Origin: Coccinella septempunctata
Lineage: Eukaryota; Arthropoda; Insecta; Coleoptera; Coccinellidae
Direction of reading: 5' to 3'
DNA length: 64,000 nucleotides
NCBI RefSeq assembly: GCF_907165205.1
Contig: NC_058198.1
Coordinates: 17,089,001 to 17,153,000 of the forward strand
Below the pieces are notes generated by a model that was given only the letters and a program-made list of their open reading frames with translations, ran no database searches and was not told the origin of the DNA. Both the position numbers and the translations under genes were made by a program. How positions within the stretch are numbered: position 1 is the first letter of the stretch; every line of letters starts with the position of its first letter. Positions 54,534 to 64,000 of the stretch are shown here, piece by piece.

Positions 54534-54570
54534 TATATAACGGCGGAGTAGATGTACAAAGTATTCAGTT
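54534..54570 (+). promoter_or_regulatory. Core promoter of block X gene, copy 5
   Basis: TATATAA at 54,534-54,540 and TCAGTT at 54,565-54,570; the intervening sequence has CGGCGG instead of CAGCGG. Confidence 0.7.
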
Positions 54571-54574
54571 GTGA

Positions 54575-55045
54575 ATGTGCTTCGTGCTGCAAATATTGTG
54601 TTGTGGTTTCCATTTTTTAACTTTGATACTATCGAATTTTATCGTTTCATACTTAAATATTTTTTTCATTGTGGAAGACGAGATGGACAGAAAGAAGATC
54701 TTGAGAATGGGATTGGAAAAATTGAAGTCTAAACAAATTGACTTGAGGAGAACAGTTCAAATCAGGAATTTTCTGAAGTCACATGTAGGAGAACGAAAAA
54801 GAGGAAAAGTTCCGCAGAAAAAATCCGACACTCACGCTGCAAGGAGAGAAGGTAATCAAGATGAACATAGCCAAAAAGTCGTGAAGAAAATAAATTCCGA
54901 TGTTGGAGAAAAAAAGCAGTATGTGTCGAACGGAAATCTGAGAAAACGCTTGACGAGGTCTTTCATTCTGAAGGAGATTCTGAATATGACATCTATTAGA
55001 AGAAAAGAAGATCCTAATATCAAACTTTTCAATGTGAATGACTAA
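54575..55045 (+). pseudogene. 169-codon block X gene, copy 5 (interrupted)
   Basis: Encodes the first 156 residues, to KLFNVND. The TA of the next codon was the insertion target of the pogo-type transposon, whose first base completes a TAA stop. The last ~13 residues (IEIFRKKEKPIK region) lie beyond the transposon at about 57,325-57,361, where one base is also lost. Confidence 0.85.
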
Positions 55046-55431
55046 GGTAAATGTCCCAAATTCGGACAGGTTAAGACAAATCTTGATTAACAAATTGTGC
55101 AGAAATTATATCCTAAACATTTCACTACGAAATCCCTCATATACACATGCACGTATGTTTTTCATACATTATTCTCAATATTGGGAAGTAATAAAAATAC
55201 ACACATTTAATAGAAAATATTTATTATTCCTGTCTGTTTGTGAATCTAATTCAGACAGGGTAAACCATATTCAGTAGTTAATTCGGACACACATGGGACC
55301 ATAATTTGGACATGGTCCCTAATGCTGAATTTCATCACCTTATTCTGAACAAAGCAATAATTTAAGATAAATTTGAGAAAAATATATTTCAATGAGCGTA
55401 AATTGAAAAAAAAACGAATAATTCGTTGAAT

Positions 55432-55665
55432 TCAGACACTTTGGAACTTTTTCATTTCTCCAACAGTGAAAATTCCACGTTTGTTACATAGAACCGGTTC
55501 CTCAATTTTTTCATAAATTTCATCAAAATCGTACCACAAAATATCTTTTTTTAATGGCCACTTCCAATTATTTCCACTCTGTGTCATCACGCTCACAAAT
55601 GCTTTTCCTTTTTGAAGTTCCTCAATCACCCCAGGAAATTTTATATCCAGATAATCCACAACCAC
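55432..55665 (-). pseudogene. pogo-type transposase, C-terminal remnant in another frame
   Basis: Open frame overlapping the end of exon 2 in a different phase: VVDYLDIKFPGVIEEL..., then NNWKWPLKKDILWYDFDEI and NKRGIFTVGEMKKF, to a stop at 55,432. It looks like the tail of the same protein after a frameshift or internal deletion, since the ~100 residues expected after the third Asp are not found. Confidence 0.5.
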
Positions 55666-56670
55666 TGAAGCATATGTGTTGCATTTGGAAATAAGCTTAT
55701 GAGAATTATTCCATTGTCAGAGCAGAAATTACTTAGATGCATCGTCAAATGTGATTTATGCCCATCCACATAAAATATAACTGGTAATGGTATATTGTTC
55801 CTTATGAGCCAGGGATGGAATATATTGGAGACGTATTCAAAAAAACTCTCGCCGGTCATCCAGCCTGATTCAGATTTCCCTAAGCCCCATTTATCAGGCA
55901 TTAGTGCTACTATGCTCTGAGGAATGCGTTCATAGGCAAACATGACCATTGGAGGAGGCAAATCTCCAGCTGCGTTTCCTGTAAAATAATAAAATAAGTA
56001 TAATAAATAGCAATTAGGGTCTTATACCTGTGATGAGTGTTGTTATGCATTCTTTCTCATCATTGGCAGTATGGTTGTAAACTGTTCTGCAGCCCTTCAT
56101 TGCCAGTACTTTTTTTCCCTTTGGACAAAGGAAGAACGCACTTTCATCAGTATTATAAATTCTTCGTGGATCATAAAGAATTTCGGTCAGATTATTATCA
56201 TGGAAATATTGTTCCAGTTCCTTGAACCAGTTTCTGATTTGAACTTCAGTTAATGTGGCTCTAGAATGAACGAGGTTTTGCGTCATTCTTCTTGTGATTT
56301 CCGGATGTCGGCGAAGAAAACCTTCATACCAATGCCTTCCAGGACGATTGTCTTTGAACGGATTCTCTCTTTTCTTCTTGAGTAGCAACATTCGTACACT
56401 ATCCAATAATTGACTTCTGTCTACAGGAAAACCGACTCGACTTACACTAATAATCCACTTGACCAATGTGCCCTCTTCTTCTGCGGTCAAAATTGTTGGG
56501 GCTCCAGCAGAACAATTGATGGCATATTTTCCATGAAATTTTGAATGCAACGTTGTTTTAGGAATATTGAATTCTCTGCTGGCTCTCTTAACCGGCATTC
56601 CATTTCTTATAGCTTCCAAAGCCAACTTGAGCGTATCCAGTGAGTAGTTTTTATTCTTTTTTGAGGGCAT
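55641..56670 (-). CDS. pogo-type transposase, two exons
   Basis: Exon 1 is 56,670-56,028 from ATG: MPSKKNKNYSLDTL with a Psq-type HTH (VKRASREFNIPKTTLHSK), a CENPB-type second helix region (GRHWYEGFLRRHPEI) and the first catalytic Asp in IYNTDESAF. A 49-bp intron, 56,027-55,979, has GTATAAG and TTTTACAG ends and joins in phase to exon 2 (55,978-55,641): DLPPPMVMFAYERIP, then YVDGHKSH (second Asp) and LFPNATHMLQ. The third Asp, normally in a QPLD string straight after, is not present: the frame reads Q-WLWIIWI and stops. Binding and the first two catalytic positions are intact, but the enzyme is probably dead. Confidence 0.85.
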
Positions 56671-58203
56671 TCTGAAACATTCAAGTTGGAGAAGCCTGTA
56701 TTAGAGAAGGTGAACCTAATTGTGACACATCATATCCTTATTCGGACACCCATGTCCGAATTAGGTTACCATGTCTGTTTCGCAGTAAACTCTTCAAACA
56801 AAGAGATTGCTGTGTTTGAACTAGTCAATATTGTAGAATATATATACATAAGAAAATTTCAATGTAAACCTAATTCGGACCCCTCTATGTCCGAATTAGA
56901 TATTGAAAATTTTTAGTGTCCCTAATTCGGACACCTCTATAAATTCTAGGTTATAACATACAAACGTTAGTTTTTCAACGGAAAATACCATACAGATACC
57001 GAAAAGCTTATTGCAACATTAGAACATGCGATTATAAAATATATTATGACAAGAAACGTACCTGGAAAGTGTCTGCAAATCCTCATTCACTATAAGATAA
57101 AACACTGAAATCACTGTCACTCGCAAACCGCCTTTTCCAATGGACGCATGAAGTATAGGAAAGTTGGTACCACTGAAGATTTTGGTGGATGATTTCAGAT
57201 TATGACTGTAGATGTCTTTAATGCATAGACTCTGTCGTTTCCTTGAACTGATTCGTTATTATGCTCACTTGAATTAATTCTGTCCGATATTGGGACAGTG
57301 TCAGCAATCGGGACATTTACCTTACATTGAGAATTTAGGAAGAAGGAGAAACCTATAAAATGAAAACTTTTGTAGGATTTGTAACTCCAGCCCGCGCTCT
57401 ATATTCAAAATGAAATATTACCTTCGAAAAAAATTGAAAATTGTTAGATGTAGAGAAAAGACATCAGTACTGTTTTAAGTACTATGCGTAAAAGACTGAA
57501 CGCTCCTTGAACTGCGATCAAGAAATAGAAAATTCATAATATTGGAGTGCAAGTCTGATATTTGAATTTACAGCATATTCTTAATGAAACATTAATTTTG
57601 AAAACAAATAAAAATTGATAGGGGATCATAAAAGTTAACAGTTAGTACTGTTTCAAGTACTATGCAAAAAAAAATCCACTGAACGCTTCTTGACCTGCAA
57701 TCAAGCAATAGGTTATGTATGAATTCAGAGTGCAAGTCTGATATAATGAATCATTTATGATATAGAGTGTATTCTAAATGAAACATTAGGTTTGAAAAAA
57801 AATTAAAAATTGTTAGGTGTACTCAAAAGACAACGTTAGGTCCCGTTCCAAGTACGGTATAAAAAAAATTAAAACTTCAAAATATGACCAGATATACTAA
57901 TTATCAGTAAAAATTAAGTGGGAGGATATCAAATAAGTGAGCCTTCGAATAAGGGCGATAAATAAACGAAATCAACTCAGATATATGAAAACCAACAACT
58001 GGTGATTTGTTTGTCCACTTTTATATCAATGTGTATTATGTTCCTGAATTAATTTCGTTTGTTTTGAGTTATTTTATCCTCTCATTTATTGAGACATTGG
58101 TTCACTATAACCAGGATAATTTCCAATCCTGCTTTTTTTTGTCATTCAAGAACATTGTTTTAGGGATTCATCTACTATTTATAATAATAATAATAATATA
58201 ATA

Positions 58204-58508
58204 TTCAGTTGGACGAAAATATTTATAAAGTCATGCAGAAGGCGGTACTGCTCGGAACGGCGAGAACTGTACGCAAGTACATGGGGAATGCAGAGGAACA
58301 CCGTCTGCTCCGACAGGAAGTTCGGGTGGAGCAGGAATCCAACCTACAGCAGGAAGCCGAGGAGCGACCCGAACCCCACCACCACCACGAGCCCGAAAAC
58401 CTGGAAAGGGCTCCAACAGAGCTTTATCCTTTTGATATCTCAGATATCTGGGATAAGTGAATTTTCCTCTGGAGAGGAGTGTGAAAGCCGCAAGGCTAAA
58501 GTCATCAC
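58204..58508 (+). mobile_element. R4-like 3' fragment, first of two
   Basis: Starts within the C-terminal coding tail (LDENIYKVMQKAV, TARTVRKYMGN) and ends in the 3' UTR, AAGTCATCACA, followed by (TAA)n at 58,509-58,520. Preceded by (AAT)n at the end of block X. Coding frame 58,209-58,460, with no start of its own. Confidence 0.75.
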
Positions 58509-58520
58509 ATAATAATAATA

Positions 58521-58940
58521 CAGAGATCTCGTGGAACAAACCAGAAGACAGTGGAAGCTGAAAGATATAAAGACCATCCCTATTGTCATTTCATCTACAG
58601 GCCTGATACCGAAGAAATTACTAGAGAACTTGAGAAAACTTCAGTTGGACGAAAATATTTATAAAGTCATGCAGAAGGCGGTACTGCTCGGAACGGCGAG
58701 AACTGTACGCAAGTACATGGGGAATGCAGAGGAACACCGTCTGCTCCGACAGGAAGTGCGGGTGGAGCAGGAATCCAACCTACAGCAGGGAGCCGAGGAG
58801 CGACCCGAACCCGACCACCACCACGAGCCCGAAAACCTGGAAAGGGCTCCAACAGAGCTTAATCCTTTTGATATCTGAGATATCTGGGATAAGTGAATTT
58901 TCCTCTGGAGAGGAGTGTGAAAGCCGCAAGGCTTAAGTCA
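58521..58940 (+). mobile_element. R4-like 3' fragment, second of two
   Basis: Longer fragment starting CAGAGATCTCGTGG; coding tail 58,531-58,878 (VISSTGLIPKKL, then the MQKAV block and an acidic Glu/Pro/His end). It lies after the (TAA)n of the first fragment, i.e. an insertion into the tail of the same family. The 3' end meets inverted LINE-A at about 58,940, the same junction as at 2,014. Confidence 0.75.
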
Positions 58941-59042
58941 TATGTTTATTAATTCCAAGAAATTACACCAAATAAGATATAAAAATGGAATAAGTCAAAA
59001 AACATATTGAACAGGAATCAAACAGACAAAATATCAACATAC

Positions 59043-60794
59043 CTATCTCCTACAGTACGAAATAAATTCAGATAAACTGTATGGCTCTGATTTCAAAATA
59101 AAACAATATAAAGATTTCTTAAAATCCTCATCGCAAGTGATCATTCTAATAGTTTTTGGTAGAGCATTGTACATAGATATTGCCATACATTCAACAGTTC
59201 TCTCCCTTAGTATTGTCCTATGAATAAGTACATTATAAGGAAACATTCTTCTGGTGTTATTAACATTTTTGTAATCCTCAAAATAATGAATTCGTTTTCT
59301 AAAAAAAAGTAAGAGCCTATATACATATAATCCATAGACAGTGAGTATATTATTTTTTTCGAAATTTCTTATACATGATTCTCTATAACTCAAACGTAAC
59401 ATAGTACGCAATGCCCTTTTTTGAACAACGAAAATATTTTCCACATTTGATGAACTACCCCCAAAAATTATTCCATATGAAAGTATGGAATGAAAATTTG
59501 CAAAATAGACAAGTTTGAGCACATCGAAATTCACTTGACCAATTAACATAAATAATGTGTAACATGCAGAGCTTAATCTGGTCTTAAGTTGTTCTGTATG
59601 AGGTCCCCACTTTAATTGACTGTCAAGAACTATACCCAAAAATTTCACATTATCTTCAACCACAACAGAGCTATCAAGAATATCCACAGTTTCAGGAAAA
59701 TCTAATTTGGAATTATCACTATGAAAAATCATACATTTAGTCTTCTCAATGTTTAGGACAAGATTATAATTACATAACCAAGTTTTTACCGAGTTAACCA
59801 CAATATTGCAAACATCAACAGCGTATGGAATACATGACGATCGGGTCAAAATATTTGTATCATCTGCAAATAATCTCATTGAGGTAGTATCCTGGGACGG
59901 CATTGTAGACTTAACTGAAAGAGCATGATTTGTTTCAATGCTTTTAGTCAAAACAGCTGATGATTTTACTTTAGTCCGAGATGAGGGTATACTCTTCATC
60001 ATCTTCTCAATTAGAGGTTCACATTCACTTTTGATCGCCTTAGGTAGAGAATCAACATAAATTATGAACAATAAAGGACCAACAATACTACCCTGAGGGA
60101 GTCCTAAAATTGTTTCAATTTCATCCGAGACAAAGGTTTCACCATCAGCCTCCAGAACTACCCGTTGTTTTCTGGACTTCAAATAGCTCTCTATGAGTTT
60201 GAGTTGACTATCTCTGATATCACAATTATCGAGTACTTCCAAAAGCTTCCGATGATCAACACAGAAAGCCTTCGAAAGGTCCAAAAACAGTGCCATAGGA
60301 ATTTGTCCTTGCTCCAGAGCAAGAACAATGTCATTTATGAGCTCAAAAATAGCGGTTTCAATATTTTTATTTTAACAAAACCATGTTGACATCCAGAAAT
60401 AACATTGAATTTACGAAAACAATTAGACATTTTATTGCTTAAAATCTTTTCAAAAACTTTAGAAAATGAAGAGAGGATGCTTATGGGCCTATAGTTGTTA
60501 AGGTCATCTTTGCTACCTTTTTTATGTAGGGGTTTGACTATAGTAATCTTCAGATTATCCGGAAAAATACCCTCCCTGAAAGAACGATTGATTATAAAAG
60601 TTAATGGTTCAATGATAAAGTCTATCGATGCTTTTATCACTTTCATCGGTATCTCATCATGGCCCCATGATGTATTGGTTTTCAAAGATTTCACAACTTG
60701 TACAATTTCGTCCTGCGTAATATCAAACATGAAAAAAGAATTATCAAGTTTGCTCTGAGAATTAGGGATAATAGACATCATATTTCTTCGGAAA
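59043..60794 (-). pseudogene. LINE-A copy 3 reverse transcriptase (one frameshift)
   Basis: The RT runs from KILSRSPFINFRR at 60,829 to the stop at 59,043. A missing A near 60,373 (TTAAAATAAAAA for TTAAAAATAAAAA) breaks the frame before motif A. Downstream LFLDLSKAF, GLPQGS, LFADDT and the thumb are intact in the second frame (60,296-59,043). It has the same 45-residue insert between motifs B and C as copy 1. Confidence 0.88.
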
Positions 60795-61258
60795 TTGATG
60801 AATGGGGACCTGGAAAGTATCTTCATCACCTCCAGACTGAATATTTACGCTCCAATAAGGAGGATTAGGCAATTTGACATCTTTCACATACCGAAGAGAC
60901 AAACCAATAGCGCTATGAACTCTCCTGTTCATAGAATGCTCAGTCAATGTAACAGCTTTAAAGAAGTAATTGACCCATTTTTTCTCAGCACAATTTCTGT
61001 CAAGTCAAGGCTAAAGAATTATTTCATCACATCTTACCATTGATCGCGGTATTCTGACTTTCGGCCCACATGGATGATGTATACTGTTGTGGTGGTTTTT
61101 TTCTTTTTATATTGAATACGTAATTTTAATTCTCCAGCATTTTTTTTTGCTTTTTCCAAGGTACTTCTATTTTTTTTTTTTAAATCTAAATTGTGACCAT
61201 TTTTTGGGTATTTAATTAACTGTATGTGTCCTGATTAACAATAAACAATAAACAATAG
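60795..61258 (+). mobile_element. LINE-C 3' fragment, nested antisense in LINE-A copy 3
   Basis: Plus-strand coding tail 60,795-61,043 (NGDLESI, RRIRQFDIFHIPK, NSPVHRML), a T-rich 3' UTR and AACAATAAACAATA at the end. Same position and breakpoints as in copy 2. Confidence 0.7.
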
Positions 61259-62527
61259 ATCTGGTTAAACCTTCAGTTAATTTAACTGGAATATTTGCAA
61301 AAAATGTATTGAACCGATTTGCCAGAGCTGAGTGGTCGCTTTGACCAAGAGATACCTCGTTATGAACTTTATTCTTGGTTAGAGAATTAATAATCCTCCA
61401 CGAAGCTTTGGAATTATTTTCAGAATTCACAATGATCTCGTTGAAATATTCTCTCTTCGTTGTGGTCAAAAGAGAATCATATCTCCTTTTAGTGGACCTA
61501 TAGACATCCCTGAATTCTGGTTTACAGAATGATATAACATAAAGTTTGTCTAGGGTATCTTTCGGTTTTTTAATTTCGGGAGTTTGTCTAAAAATACCAG
61601 GAGAAACCAGTCGAATAGCAACTTTAGGAAAACACAGCTCAAAAATTTCCGAAAAACGTTGGTGGAAAACATTCCAAAGTTGACTAGGATCAAGTTTGCT
61701 GCCGTAATCACCATCCCATTCCATCAGTGACAGTTCCCGTAAAAACTTCTCAATTGATTTGTCATTTATAATTCTTTTCTTTACAAATTTATTCTTCATT
61801 TTGTCACCGCAAATCAATGTGGAGAGAAACTTCAATCCTGAATGATCTGAGATGTGGTACTCAACTACATTAGTATTACCGCTAAGGGAGGTGAACACAT
61901 TGTCTATACAAGAGCCAGACACAGGACGTGTTGGCTTAAAATTTGTAATTCTGACATTGAAATTCTCCAACAAAGACAGAAATTCTCTAACATCAGAAGA
62001 AGAAGACAGAATATCTAGGTTAAAATCTCCTACCAGAATATAGTCAGATGTCTCCGACAAGCAACGCTCAAAAATTTCTCTTAGGCATTCGAGGAACTGT
62101 ACAACATCGGCTAATGGCGGGGTATTAGGCCTATAGATACAAATAATAAGCATTTTACAGTTTTCCATATACAAACTGGCAGCACAACATTCAATGACAT
62201 TAGGAATACTTAGTGAATTATAATCTTGCCTATCAGTACACTTCAGATCTTCCTTGCAGTAAATTGCAGTTCCACCATGTCTTCCTTTCAAACGGCAAAA
62301 ACTTGAAACAAGCTTGTAACCCTCCAACATGCCGGCTTCGAGTTCATCTTTGGATTTCCAATGCTCAGTTATCGCCACTATGTCTGCACCCTCTTCCAGA
62401 GCCATCAAGTGCAGCTTATTGAGAGCAGTACCCAGAGACTGGACATTCTGAAGGAGAAGGCAGAAATGACGCTTTGCAGCACAATGCTCCGATACTATGC
62501 CATCAATTGATTCTCTCTGGACTTCTG
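61259..62527 (-). CDS. LINE-A endonuclease domain (intact)
   Basis: The best endonuclease of the family here. On minus: LLLQNVQSLG, then DIVAITEHW (metal-binding Glu), GRHGGTAIYC, IYRPNTPP, VGDFNLDIL (Asp/Asn pair), IDNVFTS and YHISDHSGL (Asp-His pair), followed by a linker with RRYDSLLTTTKREYFN and NRFNTFFANI. The domain nicks target DNA to prime reverse transcription. The frame is open from about 62,527 (no ATG near the top; an internal ATG is at 62,405) and runs into LINE-C sequence, stopping at 61,212, so it is not joined to the RT. Confidence 0.85.
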
Positions 62528-62722
62528 AAAAAATTGTTTATCAAAGGAAAATTCCCTCAAGACTATACCTTCCGGCCAAAAAGAATCGCTGAAGACCTCA
62601 TCAAGAGCTTCCTTTGATGGGAGACCAATACTAAAAGCAGAGTTTTGGCCAACTGTGTTTAGTTTCTTCACAATTATCTGATCACTTCCAGGTACACCCT
62701 CCAAAAAAGATTTTATATCCAT
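62495..62722 (-). pseudogene. LINE-A ORF1, C-terminal remnant, copy 3
   Basis: Same 75 codons as 21,621-21,848 with small differences (QFFQKS for QYFEKS). It overlaps the start of the endonuclease frame by about 30 bp. Confidence 0.55.
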
Positions 62723-62757
62723 TTCAGAAACTGATTTTCCCGCAATTCTCCCAACAT

Positions 62758-62826
62758 AAATCCAGCGCCTCCGGATATCCTACAGATAATTGGAAAAATT
62801 TGCTCTTTTGAGTTTCACTAGTTATT
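62758..62826 (-). repeat. Segment S, copy 3 (last ~65 bp)
   Basis: Complement of the last part of 21,128-21,565, ending in ACTAGT. It is cut by block X copy 6. Confidence 0.7.
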
Positions 62827-63484
62827 TTTGATTGAGATTTGAAACAAACTTGAGAATTGAAATACTAATGCGCTTCAATACTTGCTTATCCAGATAATAA
62901 CTATCTGTATCGATAACTTATACTTTTCAATTGTTGATATTTTATCATTTCATAATATCAGAAACGTTTGAAAAAATGAACAGTAATATATAATAGTATA
63001 TTCTTTCTGTAAGAAAAATACTCTGGACAATTATCATTTAAATTCGCATATGTTTCATAAACTCATAATTATATTAAACACTCTATAATTTCAGGTATTT
63101 TTAGTGTTAGGCTCAAGTATCACAAAATAACAAAATATTTTATATGTTCTTTTTAGGTATCATAAATAATTAATTGAACACAATAAGTAAAATATCGCAG
63201 GAATTTGGACAGGTTGAAAAACAATCTCTTATGAATTCGCCAACGTTTCGGAACTATTTTGTTCCTTTCTCAAGGCTCATCATACAACTAATAAAAGTAA
63301 CACTTTAAAATTGGTCATAGGAAGTTAAGGATAAATCAACAAACAGTCCGACGTGTGTCAGTTAAATTGAACGAATGTAATACGTTGATTCCAAAGAAAT
63401 TTTAAGTCACAGCAATCTAATATCGAATCAGACGACGGAACGGGCAATTGGGTGATGGGTGCTAGGGAGGGATGGTAGAGGGGC

Positions 63485-63521
63485 TATATAACAGCGGAGT
63501 AGATGTACAAAGTATTCAGTT
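63485..63521 (+). promoter_or_regulatory. Core promoter of block X gene, copy 6
   Basis: TATATAA at 63,485-63,491, TCAGTT at 63,516-63,521. Confidence 0.7.
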
Positions 63522-63525
63522 GTGA

Positions 63526-64000
63526 ATGTGCTTCGTGCTGCAAATATTGTGTTGTGGTTTACATTTTTTAACTTTGATACTATCGAATTTTATCGTTTCA
63601 TACTTAAATATTTTTTTCATTGTGGAAGACGAGATGGGCAGAAAGAAGATCTTGAGAATGGGATTGGAAAAATTGAAGTCTAAACAAATTGACTTGAGGA
63701 GAACAGTTCAAATCAGGAATTTTCTGAAGTCACATGTAGGAGAACGAAAAAGAGGAAAAGTTCCGCAGAAAAAATCCGACACTCACGCTGCAAGAAGAGA
63801 AGGTAATCAAGATGAACATAGCCAAAAAGTCTTGAAGAAAATAAATTCCGATGTTGGAGAAAAAAAGCAGTATGTGTCGAACGGAAATCTGAGAAAACGC
63901 TTGACGAGGTCTTTCATTCTGAAGGAGATTTTGAATATGACATCTATTAGAAGAAAAGAAGATCCTAATATCAAACTTTTCAATGTGAATGACTACATTG
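63526..64000 (+). CDS. 169-codon block X gene, copy 6 (partial)
   Basis: 158 codons visible, open to the window end. Differences: Gly for Asp after Met37 (MGRKK) and Leu for Val in the QKVVKK string. The reading frame is otherwise the same. Function unknown. Confidence 0.6.
   Translation, partial: MCFVLQILCCGLHFLTLILSNFIVSYLNIFFIVEDEMGRKKILRMGLEKLKSKQIDLRRTVQIRNFLKSHVGERKRGKVPQKKSDTHAARREGNQDEHSQKVLKKINSDVGEKKQYVSNGNLRKRLTRSFILKEILNMTSIRRKEDPNIKLFNVNDYI

Larger units (their letters stand above)
55045..57322 (-). mobile_element. pogo/Tigger-type DNA transposon
   Basis: 2,278 bp, flanked by TA (55,043-55,044 and 57,323-57,324). The ends are inverted: AGGTAAATGTCCC at the left and its complement GGGACATTTACCT at the right. 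Inside both ends the motif CTAATTCGGACA or its complement recurs many times (for example near 55,245, 55,282, 56,735, 56,753, 56,870, 56,888, 56,925), probably transposase sites. The minus strand encodes a CENPB-type HTH plus DDE transposase with one small intron. Confidence 0.9.
53131..58185 (+). repeat. Block X, copy 5 (interrupted by a pogo-type transposon)
   Basis: Complete block in the same order as copy 2 but continuing through its 3' part to (AAT)n at 58,182. The (AAAT)n tract is at 53,509-53,585 and the hairpin at 54,286-54,323 (minus). The transposon at 55,045-57,322 splits the gene; downstream block sequence resumes with CATTGAGAATTTAGG. Confidence 0.85.
58941..62757 (-). mobile_element. 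LINE-A copy 3 (longest, 5'-truncated)
   Basis: Minus-strand copy with the ORF1 C-terminal remnant, whole endonuclease, antisense LINE-C fragment, RT and 3' UTR. It differs from copy 1 by few bases but has a 1-base deletion in an A run near 60,373. Upstream it touches the last ~65 bp of segment S. Confidence 0.9.
62832..64000 (+). repeat. Block X, copy 6 (cut by window end)
   Basis: Begins inside the block at GATTTGAAACAAACTTGAG. Penelope-type hairpin at 63,238-63,275 (minus) with an intact GAAAC, promoter, and gene to the window edge. Confidence 0.8.

Noticed and set aside
58231..58539. Minus-strand Pro/Arg-rich frames opposite the R4-like fragments
   Set aside because: Shadows of the Glu/Pro/His-rich coding tail on the plus strand, which matches the family.
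1..64000. tRNA, rRNA or host housekeeping genes
   Set aside because: None could be supported by motif or fold on either strand.

Overview
The window is a repeat-dense stretch of an animal nuclear genome, most likely an insect. Evidence: AT-rich DNA; Copia, Penelope-like, several LINE and pogo-type elements; two long satellite arrays; a short (49 bp) GT-AG intron; and a TATA plus TCAGTT-initiator core promoter of the arthropod type. I see no ordinary host gene, tRNA, rRNA or CRISPR array. Element names used here (LINE-A, LINE-B, LINE-C, R4-like, block X, segment S, element M, PLE-A/B/C) are local labels.

Layout. 1-2,014: end of LINE-A (+). 2,015-2,433: 3' fragment of an R4/Dong-like LINE (-). 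2,451-6,037: block X copy 1 (-) with a 169-codon gene. 6,038-6,206: LINE-B 3' end (-). 6,207-17,302: Penelope-like elements, PLE-A (-) then PLE-B (-), the latter split by a fresh Copia element (8,217-14,588, identical 300-bp LTRs, TTATC duplications). 17,303-18,824: PLE-C (+). 18,825-21,127: LINE-B tail and block X copy 2 (+). 21,128-25,915: segment S and LINE-A copy 2 (+), whose endonuclease region is split by element M (22,064-23,222), a 1.16-kb inverted-repeat retroelement carrying two hammerhead ribozymes. 26,521-28,551: block X copy 3 (-). 28,604-32,228: R4/Dong-like element (+) beside a (TAA)n tract. 32,229-44,282: 145-bp satellite with six inversion junctions. 44,283-47,460: 248-bp satellite. 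47,461-49,245: block X copy 4 (+). 49,246-49,690: segment S (-). 50,425-53,130: LINE-B (+). 53,131-58,185: block X copy 5 (+), interrupted by a pogo-type transposon (55,045-57,322). 58,204-58,940: two R4-like 3' fragments (+). 58,941-62,757: LINE-A copy 3 (-). 62,832-64,000: block X copy 6 (+), running off the window.

How the parts relate. Much of the window is copied DNA rather than independent insertions. All three LINE-A copies carry the same nested antisense LINE-C fragment, and two of them share the same junction with the R4-like tail. PLE-A and PLE-C share one deletion breakpoint. The 2.45-7.73 kb and 17.3-21.1 kb regions form an inverted duplication around PLE-B, and 1-6.2 kb mirrors 52.9-61 kb.

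Most interesting: the paired hammerhead ribozymes in element M (retrozyme-like); the six-copy 169-codon gene with its own core promoter, lying divergently from a Penelope-type hairpin; and the Copia element, which keeps integrase, RT and RNase H but lacks the protease active-site segment and carries an array of UNCG-type hairpins downstream of its ORF.
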